Source of the DNA: Nissolia schottii
Taxonomy: Eukaryota; Streptophyta; Magnoliopsida; Fabales; Fabaceae
DNA length: 64,000 nucleotides
Reading direction: 5' to 3'
Assembly: GCA_003254905.1 (NCBI GenBank)
Contig: QANU01106956.1
Coordinates: 2,705-66,704 of the forward strand
Each line of letters starts with the position of its first letter. Position 1 is the stretch's first letter. Under the pieces are notes generated by a model that was not told where the DNA came from, did not search any database, and was given only the letters and a program-made list of their open reading frames with translations. Position numbers and translations under genes: made by a program. This document shows, in pieces, positions 1 to 12,978 of this stretch.

Positions 1-22
1 CCCCCCCCCCCCCCCCCCCCCC
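1..22. repeat. C homopolymer at window start
   Basis: The window opens with 22 consecutive C bases, nine bases before the stop codon of the first gene. A tract this long is rare in plant DNA. It may be real or a low-quality sequence end; the true length is unknown because the window cuts it. Confidence 0.9.
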
Positions 23-31
23 AAACATAAG

Positions 32-1489
32 CTACCATTCCTTTTGGTACCAATATATACAACTCAACCCCACCAACAACTGCACAATCGCCTCCTCCGC
101 CTTCTCCAGGTCCGAGTAATGCAGCGTTTGCAACAACAGCACCGTAGGCTTCGTGTCAAACTTCTGCTTCTCCAGGTTCCTCTCTGCCTGCCACCTCACC
201 GTGTCGTGGGCCACCGGCGACAGCCACTCCATCACCTCCTCAACCGTGTCGCGCCATTGCGCCGCCACCGCCAAGTGCCCTCCTCCCCCTCCCTCCGAAC
301 TCTCCCCCCATTTCAGCCATTGCCACCTAAGCTTCGCCCTCACCTTCACCCTCAGCCTGTCCGGCAGCATGCCGTAGAGCGCCGCGCGCGCGTCCTCTCC
401 AATCGCCGCCGCGCCATGCATGCAGCGCTCCGTGAACAATATCACGTTCGCATACCGCTGCGAGAGCCCCGCCCCGCCCACCGTAGTCGGCGGCGCAAGC
501 CTGAGAACCTTGTTATTCCTCGCAACGGCCTTGTTTGCGTCGCCGCCATCATTTCCGGCGGCAGGGAGCCTGATCGCGCCTGTTTTCTTCAACGCGTGGC
601 CGGCGTTTCCCTTCCGCCTCTTCAAAGGTTCCTCCGTCCGTTTCAAGAGACCAATGTTTGACGCATACAGCTCGCGGTGCGCGAGGAGGCAGTAGGAATT
701 CTCGAGATTCTTGTAGCTCCTGGCGCCGCAACCCGCGACGACGGGTCCGAAGACGAAGCAGATTCTGGCGTACACGGTGCAGACGATGCGAGACATGAGG
801 CCGACTACCTTATCGAAGGGTTGGCCCCAGAGGGACGCTTGCTTGTAGTGCTGCACCTGCCTTCGGTGGTACGAGATCCTGTCGTTGAAGCACTCCACCT
901 TCACCTTGAGGTCGTGGTTGGCCGACGACCTTATGGCCTTCCAGCGCTGAATCTTCCTCTCCGACGCCTCCATTTCCGCCAAGGACTCCATCGCCGTGTG
1001 GAGGTTCCTTGTGGAGGAAACCAACCTCTCCATCTTGTCTATCGCCTTCTCCGCGTCCTTGGTTCCGTATTCGGCCTTCCGGACCACGTCCGCGCTGCCG
1101 TTCTTCATGTCCTCGAAGGCGGCGGCGGCGTCGAGGCGGCCGGGCCTCGCGTCGCTGGCGCGGCTGCGGGCGAGGCTGGACACGGTGCCAGCGGCGAGGT
1201 GGAGGTCCTCGAGGCGCTCGGCGCATGCGAGGTTGAGGAGGAAGCATTCTTGCTGGGAGTTGAGGTAGGCCACGCCCTTGGACCTGATGACGCGGCGGCG
1301 GAGCCTCAGGATTTCCACGTTGGTGAGGGAGTTGTAGAGGGAGACGAGGCGGCACATGGTCTTGGCGGCATCGAAGGCGAGGATGCCGAGCGTCTTGTGG
1401 GACGACGTCGGCGGCGGCTCCTTGTCGCGGAAGAAGATGCAGCAGAGGTTCGCCCCTTGACACCGAGACATGGCGAGGGCGACGACCAT
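32..1489 (-). CDS. DUF3475/DUF668 protein, PSK SIMULATOR-like
   Basis: One uninterrupted exon codes for 485 residues, ATG at 1489-1487 and TAG at 34-32. The N-terminal part (about residues 31-90, including LVSLYNSLTN and the conserved stretch around RVIRSKGVAYLNS) matches DUF3475. The C-terminal part (about 340-430, with LSQRYANVILFTE and MLPDRLR) matches DUF668. This pairing defines a plant-only family that includes the PSK SIMULATOR proteins, which affect growth downstream of phytosulfokine and brassinosteroid signalling. The middle is basic and charged and probably partly coiled-coil. The gene is GC-rich compared with its surroundings and intronless, like the short members of the family; the long members have many introns and an N-terminal myristoylation site, which is absent here. 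A second Met at residue 7 could also serve as start. Family assignment is firm; the specific role is inferred. Confidence 0.86.
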   Translation of the reverse strand: MVVALAMSRCQGANLCCIFFRDKEPPPTSSHKTLGILAFDAAKTMCRLVSLYNSLTNVEILRLRRRVIRSKGVAYLNSQQECFLLNLACAERLEDLHLAAGTVSSLARSRASDARPGRLDAAAAFEDMKNGSADVVRKAEYGTKDAEKAIDKMERLVSSTRNLHTAMESLAEMEASERKIQRWKAIRSSANHDLKVKVECFNDRISYHRRQVQHYKQASLWGQPFDKVVGLMSRIVCTVYARICFVFGPVVAGCGARSYKNLENSYCLLAHRELYASNIGLLKRTEEPLKRRKGNAGHALKKTGAIRLPAAGNDGGDANKAVARNNKVLRLAPPTTVGGAGLSQRYANVILFTERCMHGAAAIGEDARAALYGMLPDRLRVKVRAKLRWQWLKWGESSEGGGGGHLAVAAQWRDTVEEVMEWLSPVAHDTVRWQAERNLEKQKFDTKPTVLLLQTLHYSDLEKAEEAIVQLLVGLSCIYWYQKEW

Positions 1490-2240
1490 GACCTTGAGTT
1501 TCTGCCTATCTATCTACATATATTCCAATGTTGATGATGGGGATGATAATAATTTGTTAATAGAAAAAAAAAAGTAGATAAATAACAAACTAACCCCTCT
1601 TTTTGTTTTAGTTTTGATTAATCGTTTTGGTATTTTTCTTTCTTTGGTGGGGTTATCTTTGTTGGTTCTTAGAGAAGTTGTTTTTGGAGTTTCGGGTTGT
1701 TGGGGTTTGAGAATGTTACAGAGGGTGTGTGCATGTTGTAAGGGTGTATATTGGGTGGTGGAGAAAACAGTAAGGGTGGGTAAATCGGGGAATTACTCAT
1801 AGTAAGTTAACGATACCAAATTTGATAGGGACAGAAATAAGCAATATTGATAGTTGTCTAGTTACTGTTGCCAGCGGGGAAGAATACAATTTGTTATTAA
1901 AAAGTAATTTATATAACATGACTATTAAACTAAAAAAAATATTTACAGACAATGATTATTATGATTTAAGATATAAGCTGAGATTCATACATGAGATCAT
2001 GATCTCACATGTTTATTAAACTCTAGTTGAATACCTGACTGTATACATCAAGAATTAGTTTTTGTAATAACTAACAGAAATAAGTTTTCACATAAAATTA
2101 AATAATATCAATCATAAAAATACACCCTTGGTCTTGTTTGGGGATAACACACACATAATTTGCAAACCACGAAGGAAACATTTGATTAGAGCATTGATCA
2201 CCAAATTCTTGTTGAAATATCCTGTAAACGAGCATCAACG
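1490..2240. other. AT-rich spacer, promoter side of the DUF668 gene
   Basis: This stretch lies upstream of the minus-strand DUF3475/DUF668 gene and must hold its promoter. I see an A-run near 1564-1574 and only short chance frames. No clear TATA box or element could be assigned. Confidence 0.4.
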
Positions 2241-4850
2241 TAATCAACATTTTTAGGAACTTTGTATTAATAAATTAAAGAAGATTACAAGGATCGATTG
2301 AACATACTGGTAATACAGAAGCACTTCTTCACAATTGAGCAGAACAACCAAGTGAGCTATCACCCTTTCTTGTGCATTCAACCAATAATCCTTTGCACTT
2401 CTAGCCTCGCATCCAAATTGATTGAATATTGAAAATGTCAACTGATTAGGCATTGCACCACCATCGTCGTTTCGTCTCACTGTAGTTCTATTGCAATTGA
2501 AATTTGCACCAAAGTAGTACAAACAAAAGTAAGAAATTTCCTTGGTTAAGAATGCCTCGCATATCGACCCCTCAACTTGAGCCCTATTTTTTACTATCAT
2601 TTTGAACACTCCCATGCACCTTTCAAATGGATACATCCACCTATACTGAACCGGACCACACATTCAGCCTTTGTGAGCTAGGTGTACATGCAAATACTCC
2701 AATACATCAAAAAATGCCAGAGGAAACACCCTCTCAAGTGAACAAAGGATAATGAGAATGTTTTGTTCCATAACTAAGAGGTCGTTAAAGTCTACAGTCG
2801 ACGAACATAAGTTTCTGAAAAATTGGCTTAGTGGTTTAAACACGCTCTTCGGTAGGTCTCTGATTGCAATTGGGAGTAGACACTAGATAAACACAGGACA
2901 GTTGTGACTCTTCATGCCAACCAACTTCTCTTGTGCAATATTGACTCATCGACCCAAATTAGATGCATTATTGTCAGGCATTTTCAGATCTCGTAACCAA
3001 TATTGAATCACACTTTCAACTTGTCGCTTGTTTAGGGTGCAGCATGCTTTGGGCTTCATGAAATGACCATCGGAAATTTGTTGTAAGCTCAACTCAGGAT
3101 GTCTACAAAACTCTTTCAAGTCTAGCCTTGCCTTTTCATTGTCCTTGGTTTGATCGGTTTCCATGACAGTATGCATTATATTATCAAAAATATTTTTTCC
3201 ATATGCATAACATCTAGACAATGACGAACCAAGTTACCTTTCCAATACAGCAAATCCCAGAATATACTCTTCTTAGTCTAGTTATGCTCATCCCCATAAC
3301 CTTGAATCCTAACAATATTCCTAACTTCAGTAATCTTCAAAAAATGTCTAACCCTCATCAAAATCTCAAGGCCAGTTAATCTTTGCAGAGGCTCTTCATT
3401 GTCAATTGTGTTCTTCCGAAATTCATACTTACTATTCCTAAACATGTGGTCGGGTGCCAAGAATCTCTTGTAATAATCAAACCACGATTATTTTCCTTCG
3501 TACGTTTGCTGAAATGCCTTAGTGTCTTCCATACAAATTGGACATGCTAAATTTCCTTGTGTCATCCATCCAAACAACATTCCATAAGCAGGAAAATTGT
3601 TAATAGTCCACATCAAAGGTGCCCTCAATACAAAATTCTGCTTTATCAACACATCATACTTAAGCACACCTGGATTCCATAGCTGGTTCAATTCATCTAT
3701 CAAAGGTTGAAGAAAAACATCAATCTTTGCTTTAGGATTGCTTAGGTTAGGGATTACACAAGATAAGAACAAATCAGGGTCTTTCATATGCATATTTCAG
3801 GTGGTAGATTGTACGGTGTAATGATTACTGGCCAACAGAAGTAAGGTTTGCTAAACTAATTGTTAGGAGTAAACCCATCAGAACAAAGTCTTAATCTCAC
3901 ATTTAGAGGTTCTGCCACGAAGTCGGGTTAAACTGGGTCAAAGTGTTTCCATGCTTCACCATGAGAAGGGTAAGTCATGTGACCATCGTTTCTTCTATTC
4001 TCAATATGTCATCTCATGTGTGGTGCCGAACTCATTGATGCAAATAACCTTTTAAGCCTTGGAATTAAGGGCAAGTAATGCATTCTTTTAAAAGGAACAT
4101 CTTATATCTCACAAGATCTACTCTCCTTGGTTTAAACCTAGCGACACCACAAAATTTGCATTAAGTCAAGGTTGCATCATCACTATAATAGAACATACAA
4201 CCCGATCGACAACAGTCAATCTTGATGGACCTCAAGCCAAGTTTAGAAAATACTTTCTTAGCTTGATAAAAGTTTGTTTGAATTTCATTACCCGGTGGTG
4301 TTAGTTCTTTAATGAATGAAAGCTACTGATCGAACGATCTCTCACTTTGATGCGTGTGTGACTTCATAGTCAACATCCTAACTACCACAAATAATCTTGA
4401 ATGAATAGATCTTTCCCACACCAGAGTATTTGCTTCCTCTAATAAACCATAGAAATTTTTAGCATCTGGATTAGGTTCCTCAGCTACTAAGTTGTCATTG
4501 CGCATCTCAAAGTCACCTCCAAAAGCATCGTTAACCATTTCTAAATATCTATCATCATTAACATTCCAATTTAGGTTTTTTGCTTCTGGTTCATCGATAC
4601 AAGCTTGACTTGAATTCCCTACTTCATATTGAAACCTAATAAACTCATTCACACCATTGACATCCACCTCTTCGTGGTCAACCTATATCCAATAATGCAG
4701 CTCAAACTCATTCCTATAAAGATGCATTTTAATCCTTTCAACATCCAATATCCTACATCGCTTGCAAGGAAAACACATGCTCCAACTCTTTGCGCTGCCA
4801 CAAACTGATTAATCGATTTAACTGTTTCATAAAAGTAGTCCAAAACCTTG
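2241..4850 (-). mobile_element. Degraded CACTA (En/Spm) transposon, tnp2-type transposase
   Basis: Minus-strand reading frames line up, in order, with a plant CACTA transposase. The N-terminal part lies near 4667-4323 (EANTLVWERSIHSRLF). Next come the tnp2 core at about 3990-3800, with the signatures WKHFDPV, NVRLRLCSDGFTP and PYNLPPEIC, and the stretch at 3793-3488 (IDVFLQPLIDELNQLW, LMWTINNFPAYGM, CPIC). The downstream portion is at 3460-3278, and a DUF4218-like part at 3221-2253 contains GPVQYRWMYPFER. The frame is broken by stops and frameshifts throughout, so no functional enzyme is made. I could not find convincing CACTA-starting terminal inverted repeats, so both limits are estimates. 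Confidence 0.85.
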
Positions 4851-5640
4851 AAAAATTGTTACTTTATCACTCCTCGATTCTCGTAGTATCAATCATACAT
4901 CCAAATTTATTCGATGGAATCATGTTTACACAAATCCTACATGCACATTACATTAACCGACGTGAATTTAATGATCTTAGTTTAATTTCCTTATTGCAAG
5001 ATACATTTTTACTTTGTAATCATGCATAGCATGAAGTGCACACAAGTATTCTTAAACCGTTCTAAAATAGATTCCCGCCAATATCTGCAAACAGCATGTT
5101 ATCATTTTTGCTAGCGCAACAATTCAAACAAGGTCAGAAAGAAACGCTAAGCATTCCTTCCCCAGTCCAGCCATACAACTCCAACCCTACACCTCTATCC
5201 TAAGAAAATAAGTCTCTATCCTACGTAAGTTCATAAATACATACCTAATTATCGTTACAAAGTTAAGTTGCTCCTTCAATCCGAAAATGAATGGATCCTT
5301 CAATCTCCTAAATAAACATATCACAACAAAAAAAATCAATTGGAATTAACAATATTAATTAAATTGAATGAATTAATAAAAAATCATTCAAATTATTTAA
5401 TGACCTAGTAAGTGGTGGTTGTAGGTTGGTTTTTGTAGATGGTTGTGGTGATGATGGAGCTGGCAGTGGTGGTGGTGGAAGAGGTGTGGTGATGGTATTG
5501 GTATAAGTATGTGGGGTTATTGAGATACTAAAAGAGTTCCAGGATGCATAAATAAAATAATGCTAAAATAAATAAATAAATAAATAACTTTAAAAATAAA
5601 TACATTGTTTAAAGTAGACTGTGAAGAAAACCACCCACCT
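4851..5640. other. AT-rich sequence flanking the CACTA remnant
   Basis: No gene is visible. It may include the CACTA 5' end. It holds a short GTGGTGGT-rich stretch around 5412-5495 and an AAATA microsatellite at about 5565-5590. Confidence 0.35.
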
Positions 5641-7700
5641 TAACATGGCTGATCGCTAACGAGTACTAAGCTGAGAGCTCTTGACACCCTACATGGAGGC
5701 ACTACTTTCCCACGAACGGAAGACGGGAGGGGGAAAAGAAATAAAAAGATAACTGGAGCAAAAAGTCTCACAAAAGTGGGACCTCTCAAGCTCTTGAGTG
5801 AATTAGCAAGTCTAAACATTCACAAAAAGCCTTTATATATAGGGGAGGAGGAGACTCCTTTCTATCGCTCTAAACGATGTGGCACACTGGCACTAATTCC
5901 TGACGTGCTGCAGCGCTCCTTGGGTGCTGCAGCACACCCAACATGATGCGCCGTTGCAGCACGCTGGCTTTCCTGACTTTCATCTCACACGAGATGGCTA
6001 CACGTCTCGGCCGAGAAGTGCCCTATGACTATCGTCTCACGCGAGATGACTATACGTCCCGCACGAGATGACTATACGTCTCGCACGAGACGTACTCCCT
6101 TTTTTCTCTCTCTCTTCTAAGTGTCGTCACATAATATCATAACATTAAAACATTAAAATTTTCCCATAATAATATTTAATAAATAAATAATAATTATAAA
6201 TAGATACTAAGAACATAATCTCATAAACATAGGGAAATATCTAGATAGATAGAACATGAACACTACAACCTTACTTTTATCGAGCATTTATGACCTTGCT
6301 TCTTTAATTGGTTATTGGGCATTCATAGCCTTCCCATATGATCGGATTTATAGACCATTACAGTCTTGCTATCTAAACTAACGACAAGGTATACAAAGGG
6401 TCAACATGGATTGTCGATGACTTACAATTCTACCCTATATATAACTCCCTTAAAAAATTCTAAAACATGATACCTTAATCTGAACATAAATTTGATCTTA
6501 ACTTTCATGGAACATAATTATAAACATAAAACCTTTCATTTACCATCACATACAATGTGACAACATTTCAATGCAATAAACCAACGACCCCATGACTTTT
6601 AAAATAGTCCATGCTTTCTAAAATATTCTTTCATAAATAACTTTCTAAAAATATAACTAACAACATTAAAAGCTCACCCCATAAACATAATATAATTAGT
6701 TTTGAAATCATGCATTAAAAAATATTTCACAAATACTTCTAATGACATAAAATATGTAGTGATTAAACGTCACTCAACTAGAGTCGCCAGATACTGATCG
6801 TCGTTACTCGTGAGCTTTGTAGAAACTCAAACAACATCGTTAACTGAAGCATAAATCAGAAGGATAGGTTAAATCAATAAAATGACATAACTAGATGTGA
6901 AACATCTAGGCACTACTAGTTAGTGTTGCGGAGCCCTGGCATCGCCACGATGCTAATGCCGCAAAACTAGAATTGGCCTCAGTGCCATTATGCTTATAGA
7001 GCGCAATGGCACTGGTGTGCATAGCACCATGGCATCTTGGTGGCACCATTGCGCTGGTGTCGCAGCCACAAAACTTCCTAAACAATGATCAATCCCTGCT
7101 CTGTTGATCACTAGACATGAAAAATAAGACAAACAAACCAAGAGAACCTTATCACATGTGAAGACCGATAAATGGAAAGGAGACACAACGTCTTCTCTTG
7201 CCCAACATCGCCTTTGAGCTCCCATGCTCCATCATAGGTGCAACTTAAAACTTGGCAAAAGTTCACACTAGGTGATACCCTCACTTGCACTTGTTAAAAA
7301 ATAATAAAATAATCATTTTCTAATGAATATTTAGACTCACGAGAAAAGACTCTATTTATAGGGGGAAACTCCCTCAAAACAAAGCGATGTGGGACTATCT
7401 ATATCACTTCTAATGCAACTATGAGTTGCCGGTGCAACAATTCTAAGGCACAATAATGCTCCCATAGCACAGTAGCAATAGGGCACAATAATTCTCCCAT
7501 AGTACAATAGCGTAGGGGCGCAAACAACTTATACTAATTTGGGCATTGTGGCTCCTACTTAGCACCACGATTCTGACTGTAGGCATCCAAGAGTGAACTC
7601 TTTGACCCCAAGGGCCCTATTAGATCCCCTACATACCTTGGTCCTACGTATTAATTAAGCTCACTGAACGTACGCGACGTCACAGCTACAAGTCATGCTT
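5641..7700. mobile_element. Old LTR-retrotransposon-like sequence, two promoter-like blocks
   Basis: There is no coding capacity. Two blocks share a similar layout: a TATA-like stretch (TTTATATATAGGGG near 5831, TATTTATAGGGGGA near 7353), then short-range repeats and a similar ACGATGTGG/GCGATGTGG stretch. This looks like diverged LTR sequence, probably transcribed on the minus strand. The part from about 6120 to 6700 is similar to 57060-57620 in this window, including GACTTACAATTCTA near 6419 against GACTTACAGTTCTA near 57338. Element ends were not found. Confidence 0.45.
5981..6093. repeat. Short tandem array of palindromic CTCNNNCGAG units
   Basis: About five imperfect copies of a unit of roughly 22 bases follow each other. 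Each centres on a near-palindrome such as TCTCACACGAGA or GTCTCGCACGAGAC, and neighbours are separated by a conserved GACTATACGTC-type linker. The array lies inside the LTR-like block. Confidence 0.7.
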
Positions 7701-9279
7701 TATATATTTCTATCTCAATTTTCTCATTTAATTTTTCACTTAAACTTACTTGTATCCCACTAGCTTCACACATTCAGCTGTTTGACTATAGATCTCCAAA
7801 ACTTTATATTTTTCAAGTGAACTTAATTCAACATCAATTGGGACTTTCTACTTTAGTCAATCATTTCTCTATCTATATTCTTTGACCGATGTTGATTCAA
7901 TCATCAACTTGCTTTATTATTTCAATAACAACATTATGCACCAAAGCATTGTCAACTACATTATGCTTTCAGTTCCATATTTTTTGCAATGATATAACTT
8001 ATCAAGATCTCTTTATTTCTTTGCAATCATTTTTAGGTAAAGCTTCTTCTGGAGTTTCACCAATAGTTATGTCTTAAGACTATTTCCAAGCAATTGCTTG
8101 CATATTATGACCATCTTTATTAACTGTTCATTTCATTTTTCAAGGATTTTCATCTTTGGAACCGACTGTGGTACCACGTTGTAGGCGCAACTTACTTTCA
8201 TTTACACTAATAGTTTATCCTTTTGGGACATCATTTAAAATTGGAGCATTTGCAACTACGAGATTTTATAACTCTTATTAGGTCAATAAATACATTTGGC
8301 AGTTTATTTGATATGTTTTGCAAATGAATTATCTCTTGTAATTCTAGTTCACATTGTCTTTTATGAAGACCTAAATGGGACAATAAAAAATGTATTCCAT
8401 ATAATTTCATATTTTGTGCTTATTTTTTTCCCTTAATAACGAAAAAATTATTTCATCATAGTGATAATGAAAAGTCTTGCCATAAACAAATCTCTGATCG
8501 GTTTAAGATATTTTTTTTTAACATAGGAGGGATTATAACCAATCATATATTCTCAACCTTCTTTAAAAATTCCATCTTTCTATGTTGTGGAGGAGAAATT
8601 TGATCATAAATCTTACATTCAAAAATCATAAGATGCAAAATGTTTGATTTTTGACTAAAAGTCAATTGTAATATGGTATTTATAATAATTTGTTGACATA
8701 ATTTATGCAAGTATTGCATGCAAGATAATATGTCCTCATGTCAAAACATAAACTTTTGTTCTAAAAAATAATGGTCTAATTATTAATTATAGACATTTAA
8801 TTGACATACAACAATCAATAAAATTTTGAGGCATTAACTCGTCATTATTATCAATATAAATTGTTATTTTCATTTTTATTATATTAAATGCTTTATATTT
8901 TTTTCAATTTCAATTTATTATTTTACCCAAAATTAGGGTTTTCCTTTGGACAAATATAAATTGGTTGGACAATTTTTTGTCCGCTTAAACAAAGATCAGA
9001 TATTATTTCCATAATGGAGAATTGAATATGGCTCCAAGTACTTAGCACAATATCGGATCAATCACTAGCACATGAAATAATCATGGAGCCAGCGTTAGGT
9101 TTACTTATGAGTATCATAAAGAGATTATTTTAAACCAGTCAAATATTGAATGGATGAGAGCAAGACATTTTTCTTGCTCAATGAGCAACAAAGAATTTCC
9201 CACAAGAGTGCACGGGATGCGGTGCGATTACGCAACTCACCCATAACTATGTATTTTGGGGATCTTGCTTTTCTTTTAA
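7701..9279. other. AT-rich intergenic sequence, nothing recognised
   Basis: I see no gene, repeat with clear ends, or RNA gene here. The reading frames are short and low in complexity. Confidence 0.4.
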
Positions 9280-9521
9280 GGGAAAAGTACCAACTAAATC
9301 TTTTAAAATTGACCTTAAGTGTTAACTAAACCACAAATAAAAAATGTCAACTTAATTCCTAAAATTTCAAATATTATCCTCGTCAGACCTTGAAATTTTA
9401 ATAAAATTACCAAAGAGATTAATAGGCAAACATTTTATAATTTCAAAATGGAAGGACATTTTAATTTTTATGAAGAACTTAATTGACATTTAAATCAGGG
9501 ATCTAATTGGCACTTTTCTCC
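9280..9521. mobile_element. MITE-like element with diverged terminal inverted repeats
   Basis: The left end (GGGAAAAGTACCAACTAAAT) and the inverted right end (GGAGAAAAGTGCCAATTAGA) pair over about 80 bases with mismatches. The element has no coding capacity. No convincing target-site duplication was seen, so the superfamily is left open. Confidence 0.6.
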
Positions 9522-10214
9522 TATTTCTGTCAAAAGAAATTGGTTTCAGACCCCAAACCTTGATCCGTCTTTCACTTTGTCACCCTTCACTCACAAAGTG
9601 CTAACAGCCGCTCCTTTTATTCTCTGCGTCAACCAAAGCCACCAACCCTTGTCCTCTCACCAGACCACCGGAATCCCTTGGCGACCCGGGCAGCCACCAC
9701 CGGTGAAAACAGAAGGGCGGTGGCGGAAACCTAAAGACGGTACGAACGGACACAACCGAGCGAATTCGAGGTGCTCTTCGCCGCTCTTCTCCGGCTACTG
9801 TGCTTCTACTGCGACTTGCTGGTGGTACATCACTGTCTTAGTTTGGATGCTAGAGGGTTCTTTTGTTGCTGCAATGTGCAATCTAATGAACGTTTTTAGA
9901 TTTTTGAGTAATATATTGGTATTATAATTTGCTATTTTGAGTTTGAGATGTAATTCAGAACCATATAAACTTATTTTATGTTGAAGTTGGTGTGTTTTCT
10001 GATTTATCTAATAATTTTATCTTCATTCTGTTTTGCTTTACATATTGTGAGCCTAAATATGTGATGGATGGAAAAAAAAAAATGGTTGGAAAGTTAGACC
10101 TATGTTGATTATTATTTTCTAAGTTTATTTGAATCTCTTTCTCTTTAATTTTTCATCTTTTTATTTATTTGTTAGTTTGTGAATCCACGTATAACCTATC
10201 AGATGAAGCTACTA
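9522..10214. other. Upstream region of the ESF2-like gene
   Basis: A GC-richer patch at about 9560-9850 contains proline-codon-like CCACC runs. It could be a distal 5' UTR exon of the gene at 10408, or a fragment of something else. No conserved protein was recognised in its frames. An A-rich run lies at 10073-10082. Confidence 0.3.
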
Positions 10215-10300
10215 GAAATGGTCCGGCGGTGAGGAGCTTGGGTTGTATGCATGAGGTTATGAGTTCAAACCTCAGTGCTATCAACGTAACAAAAAAAATA
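10215..10300 (+). mobile_element. Possible tRNA-derived SINE fragment
   Basis: A GC-richer stretch carries a Pol III B-box-like GAGTTCAAACC at 10261-10271. Upstream is an A-box-like GGCGGTGAGGAGCTTGGG, and an A-rich tail follows. This is the layout of a tRNA-derived SINE. It ends about 110 bases before the start codon of the ESF2-like gene. No flanking duplication was confirmed. Confidence 0.45.
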
Positions 10301-10407
10301 AACTGTAATTGGATGAAACTTTGCATCAAAGTGGACCAACTCCATTCGGCTATCAATTATTAAACTCCCAAAACATAGACTGAGACACACAATCCACAAC
10401 CTCTTTC

Positions 10408-12944
10408 ATGGAAGATTTGGTTCTTCTTCGCACGGAAGAAGAAGGGGCTTCTCCACAAATAAACAGCAAGAAGAAGAAGAAGAGGATGAAAGTTGTGGAG
10501 GAAGTAAGTGCCAAGATTGATGCAGAGGTGATGGAAATTGATGCCACAACAACCACCACCTCAAACAAACCTAATGGTGAGAAATACAAATTGAAGAAAA
10601 AGAAGAAGAAAATGTTGTTGAAGGAAGCAGAGAAGGCCAATAAGCGTGGGGTTTGCTACCTGAGTCGCGTCCCCCCTCACATGGACCACATCAAGCTCCG
10701 CCACATTCTCTCTCAATTTGGCGATATTCAACGCATTTTCCTTGCTCCGGAAGGTCTATTTAAATTTCCATCTTCTACTCCATCTTATTTATTTATTTAT
10801 TTAAGTTTTGTTTATATTTAATATAGTATAAGTGTGTATCAACTTATTTTCCGTTCAAAACAGCTTATAGTTCTAGGGTTTTTTAAGACTTTTCAAGAAG
10901 AAAATAAGAGAGTATTATTTCCTCTAAACTCATTTGAATGTTGCAGATTCTGGTGCTCAAGTGCAACCTAAACGGTCCCATGGATCTCGAGACCAAGCGT
11001 ATTCAGAAGGGTATTCATTTTATTGGCAAAATGCAAGAAACCCTCCAATTGTGGGTTATGTGTAGAAAACTCACCGTAGATTAACAGTGTATGCTGAACG
11101 CTTTGAGCATGTGCACAAACCTGCATTCCTGCCATAGCTCTAAATGAGCTTGGTTTGCTGAGTTCAAAATATTTGTGTTGATTTGTTTAAGAGATTAGTG
11201 AGATTTTCTGCGCATTACTCATAGTTTGATGGAGTTTCTTGCATTTTCCCTTACTTTTTTGGAATTGAATTGATTATCTGATTAAAGTTGTTAAAACAGT
11301 ATTTGTTAGTAATTTTATGTTGGTGGGATTTGATCATTGAATCTTTCTCTGTAATTCCATAGGTGGGTTGAATTCACCAACAAAGTAGTTGCAAAGAGGG
11401 TTGCCAATATGTTAAATGGTGAACAGATTGGTAAGTATGCATTTTGAATCATTCACCTTTGGTGCTTTGTTCTTGATTCAGTATATCACAAGCACTGACT
11501 ATTATATGATGTGGTGTCTACTTGTAGTAGGCAAAAGCGGGATTATATACTTGCAGTGGCTGTACCTGTTTCTCTATGTTCTTTGGTGTTTTGATGGGAA
11601 GTGTAATGTTGTCGTGTTAAGTCTAGGTTCTTTAAATATCTGTTCTGTGGAGACATTTTTGTCAATAGGCTTTTAAGGTTTGGAGAAAAAGAAAAGAGGT
11701 CAAGATACTATGGTGTATATTGTTAGAAAGCATGCTCAGTCTTTTCAGTATTCTGGGGTCCATAGAATTTTTGCGGTATAGTATAAGGTTCTTGCCTTCT
11801 CTCAGGTGCTCAGCTCATGGTTCCTTTAAGGGGGTTATCATTTTTTATTCACATAGGAGTTGGGTTGTCATTATCCACTGTTTTTATTTTATTTTGTTAT
11901 GCTGATTCTTCATAATTTTCTTTCTTAGCTGTTTTCTGATGGACATCCAGTCGTCATCATCCCTTTGTAATTCTATTCTTTCTTAATGAATTACTTTTTT
12001 CTATTAAAAAATTGCTGAAAAAATATTTTATGTTCATATCAATGTTTACTTATTGTAGCAGGACCAACTGTAATGTGTCTGTCCTTATTGATTTGATTTT
12101 CAAGTTTCTGAATTGTATTGCTCAATATTCATGTCCAGGGGGAAAGAAGAGGTCATCGTTCTACTATGACCTTTGGAATATTAAATACCTAAGTAAATTC
12201 AAGTGGGATGATCTCACTGAAGAACTATGTAAGGGCTTTATATTCAGCACGTAGTTTTGGTTAAGTCAAGTTTAAACAACTTACGCTTAGCTATATAATT
12301 TTGTTACAGCCTTCAAGAAAGCTCTTCGGGAGCAAAAACTAGCGTTAGAACTTTCTGCTGCCAAGAGAGAGAGGGATTTCTATCTGTCCAAAGTAGATCA
12401 GTCACGTGCTTTGAATGCTATAGAGAAGCGGCTAAAGAAGGTACTCTATCTACACTTGTCAAATACTAAATGCAATTAAGTTAACACGCCATCATACCAT
12501 TGAATTTAAATATTTTTTGGACTAGCACTTCATGCATTTAATATGTTGTACAAGAAACTATATGTTGGTCAAAAACTTTTTTGGTTTGATGGAGGTCAAT
12601 CCCAATTTTAACGAGGAAAAAAATGGAAAGAAATATGTTTTTCTCTAATCTTCTTTCATTAAAAACTCTCCCCCGTTTTGTTGGTGGTTACAATATTATG
12701 TAACTTATGTTTTTTGGTATCGGGAGATATCAAATGAGCAGAATTGTAAGATTTCCATAAGAAAATAACTGATATGTATTTTGTGAATATGGTTTGTTAG
12801 ACTGACAAGCTATGTATTGTGTTTTGTAAAGGAAGAGTTTTGGATCATCGCTGTAGCTATTTTTTCCTTCAAACAACTAAGAATTTGTGGATTATCATGC
12901 AACTTTTGAAGTTTGTGTGGTGTCTTTGGCCTAGTTTCCAGTGC

Positions 12945-12978
<34 letters not shown>

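Noticed and set aside
810..1463. Minus-strand frame of 217 codons in the DUF668 gene
   Set aside because: It is the same strand in a wrong frame, full of Pro and Arg as expected for a shifted GC-rich frame.
677..1534. Long plus-strand frame of 285 codons opposite the DUF668 gene
   Set aside because: It is the antisense shadow of a GC-rich coding exon. Its composition is Val/Leu/Gly/Glu-rich with no domain.
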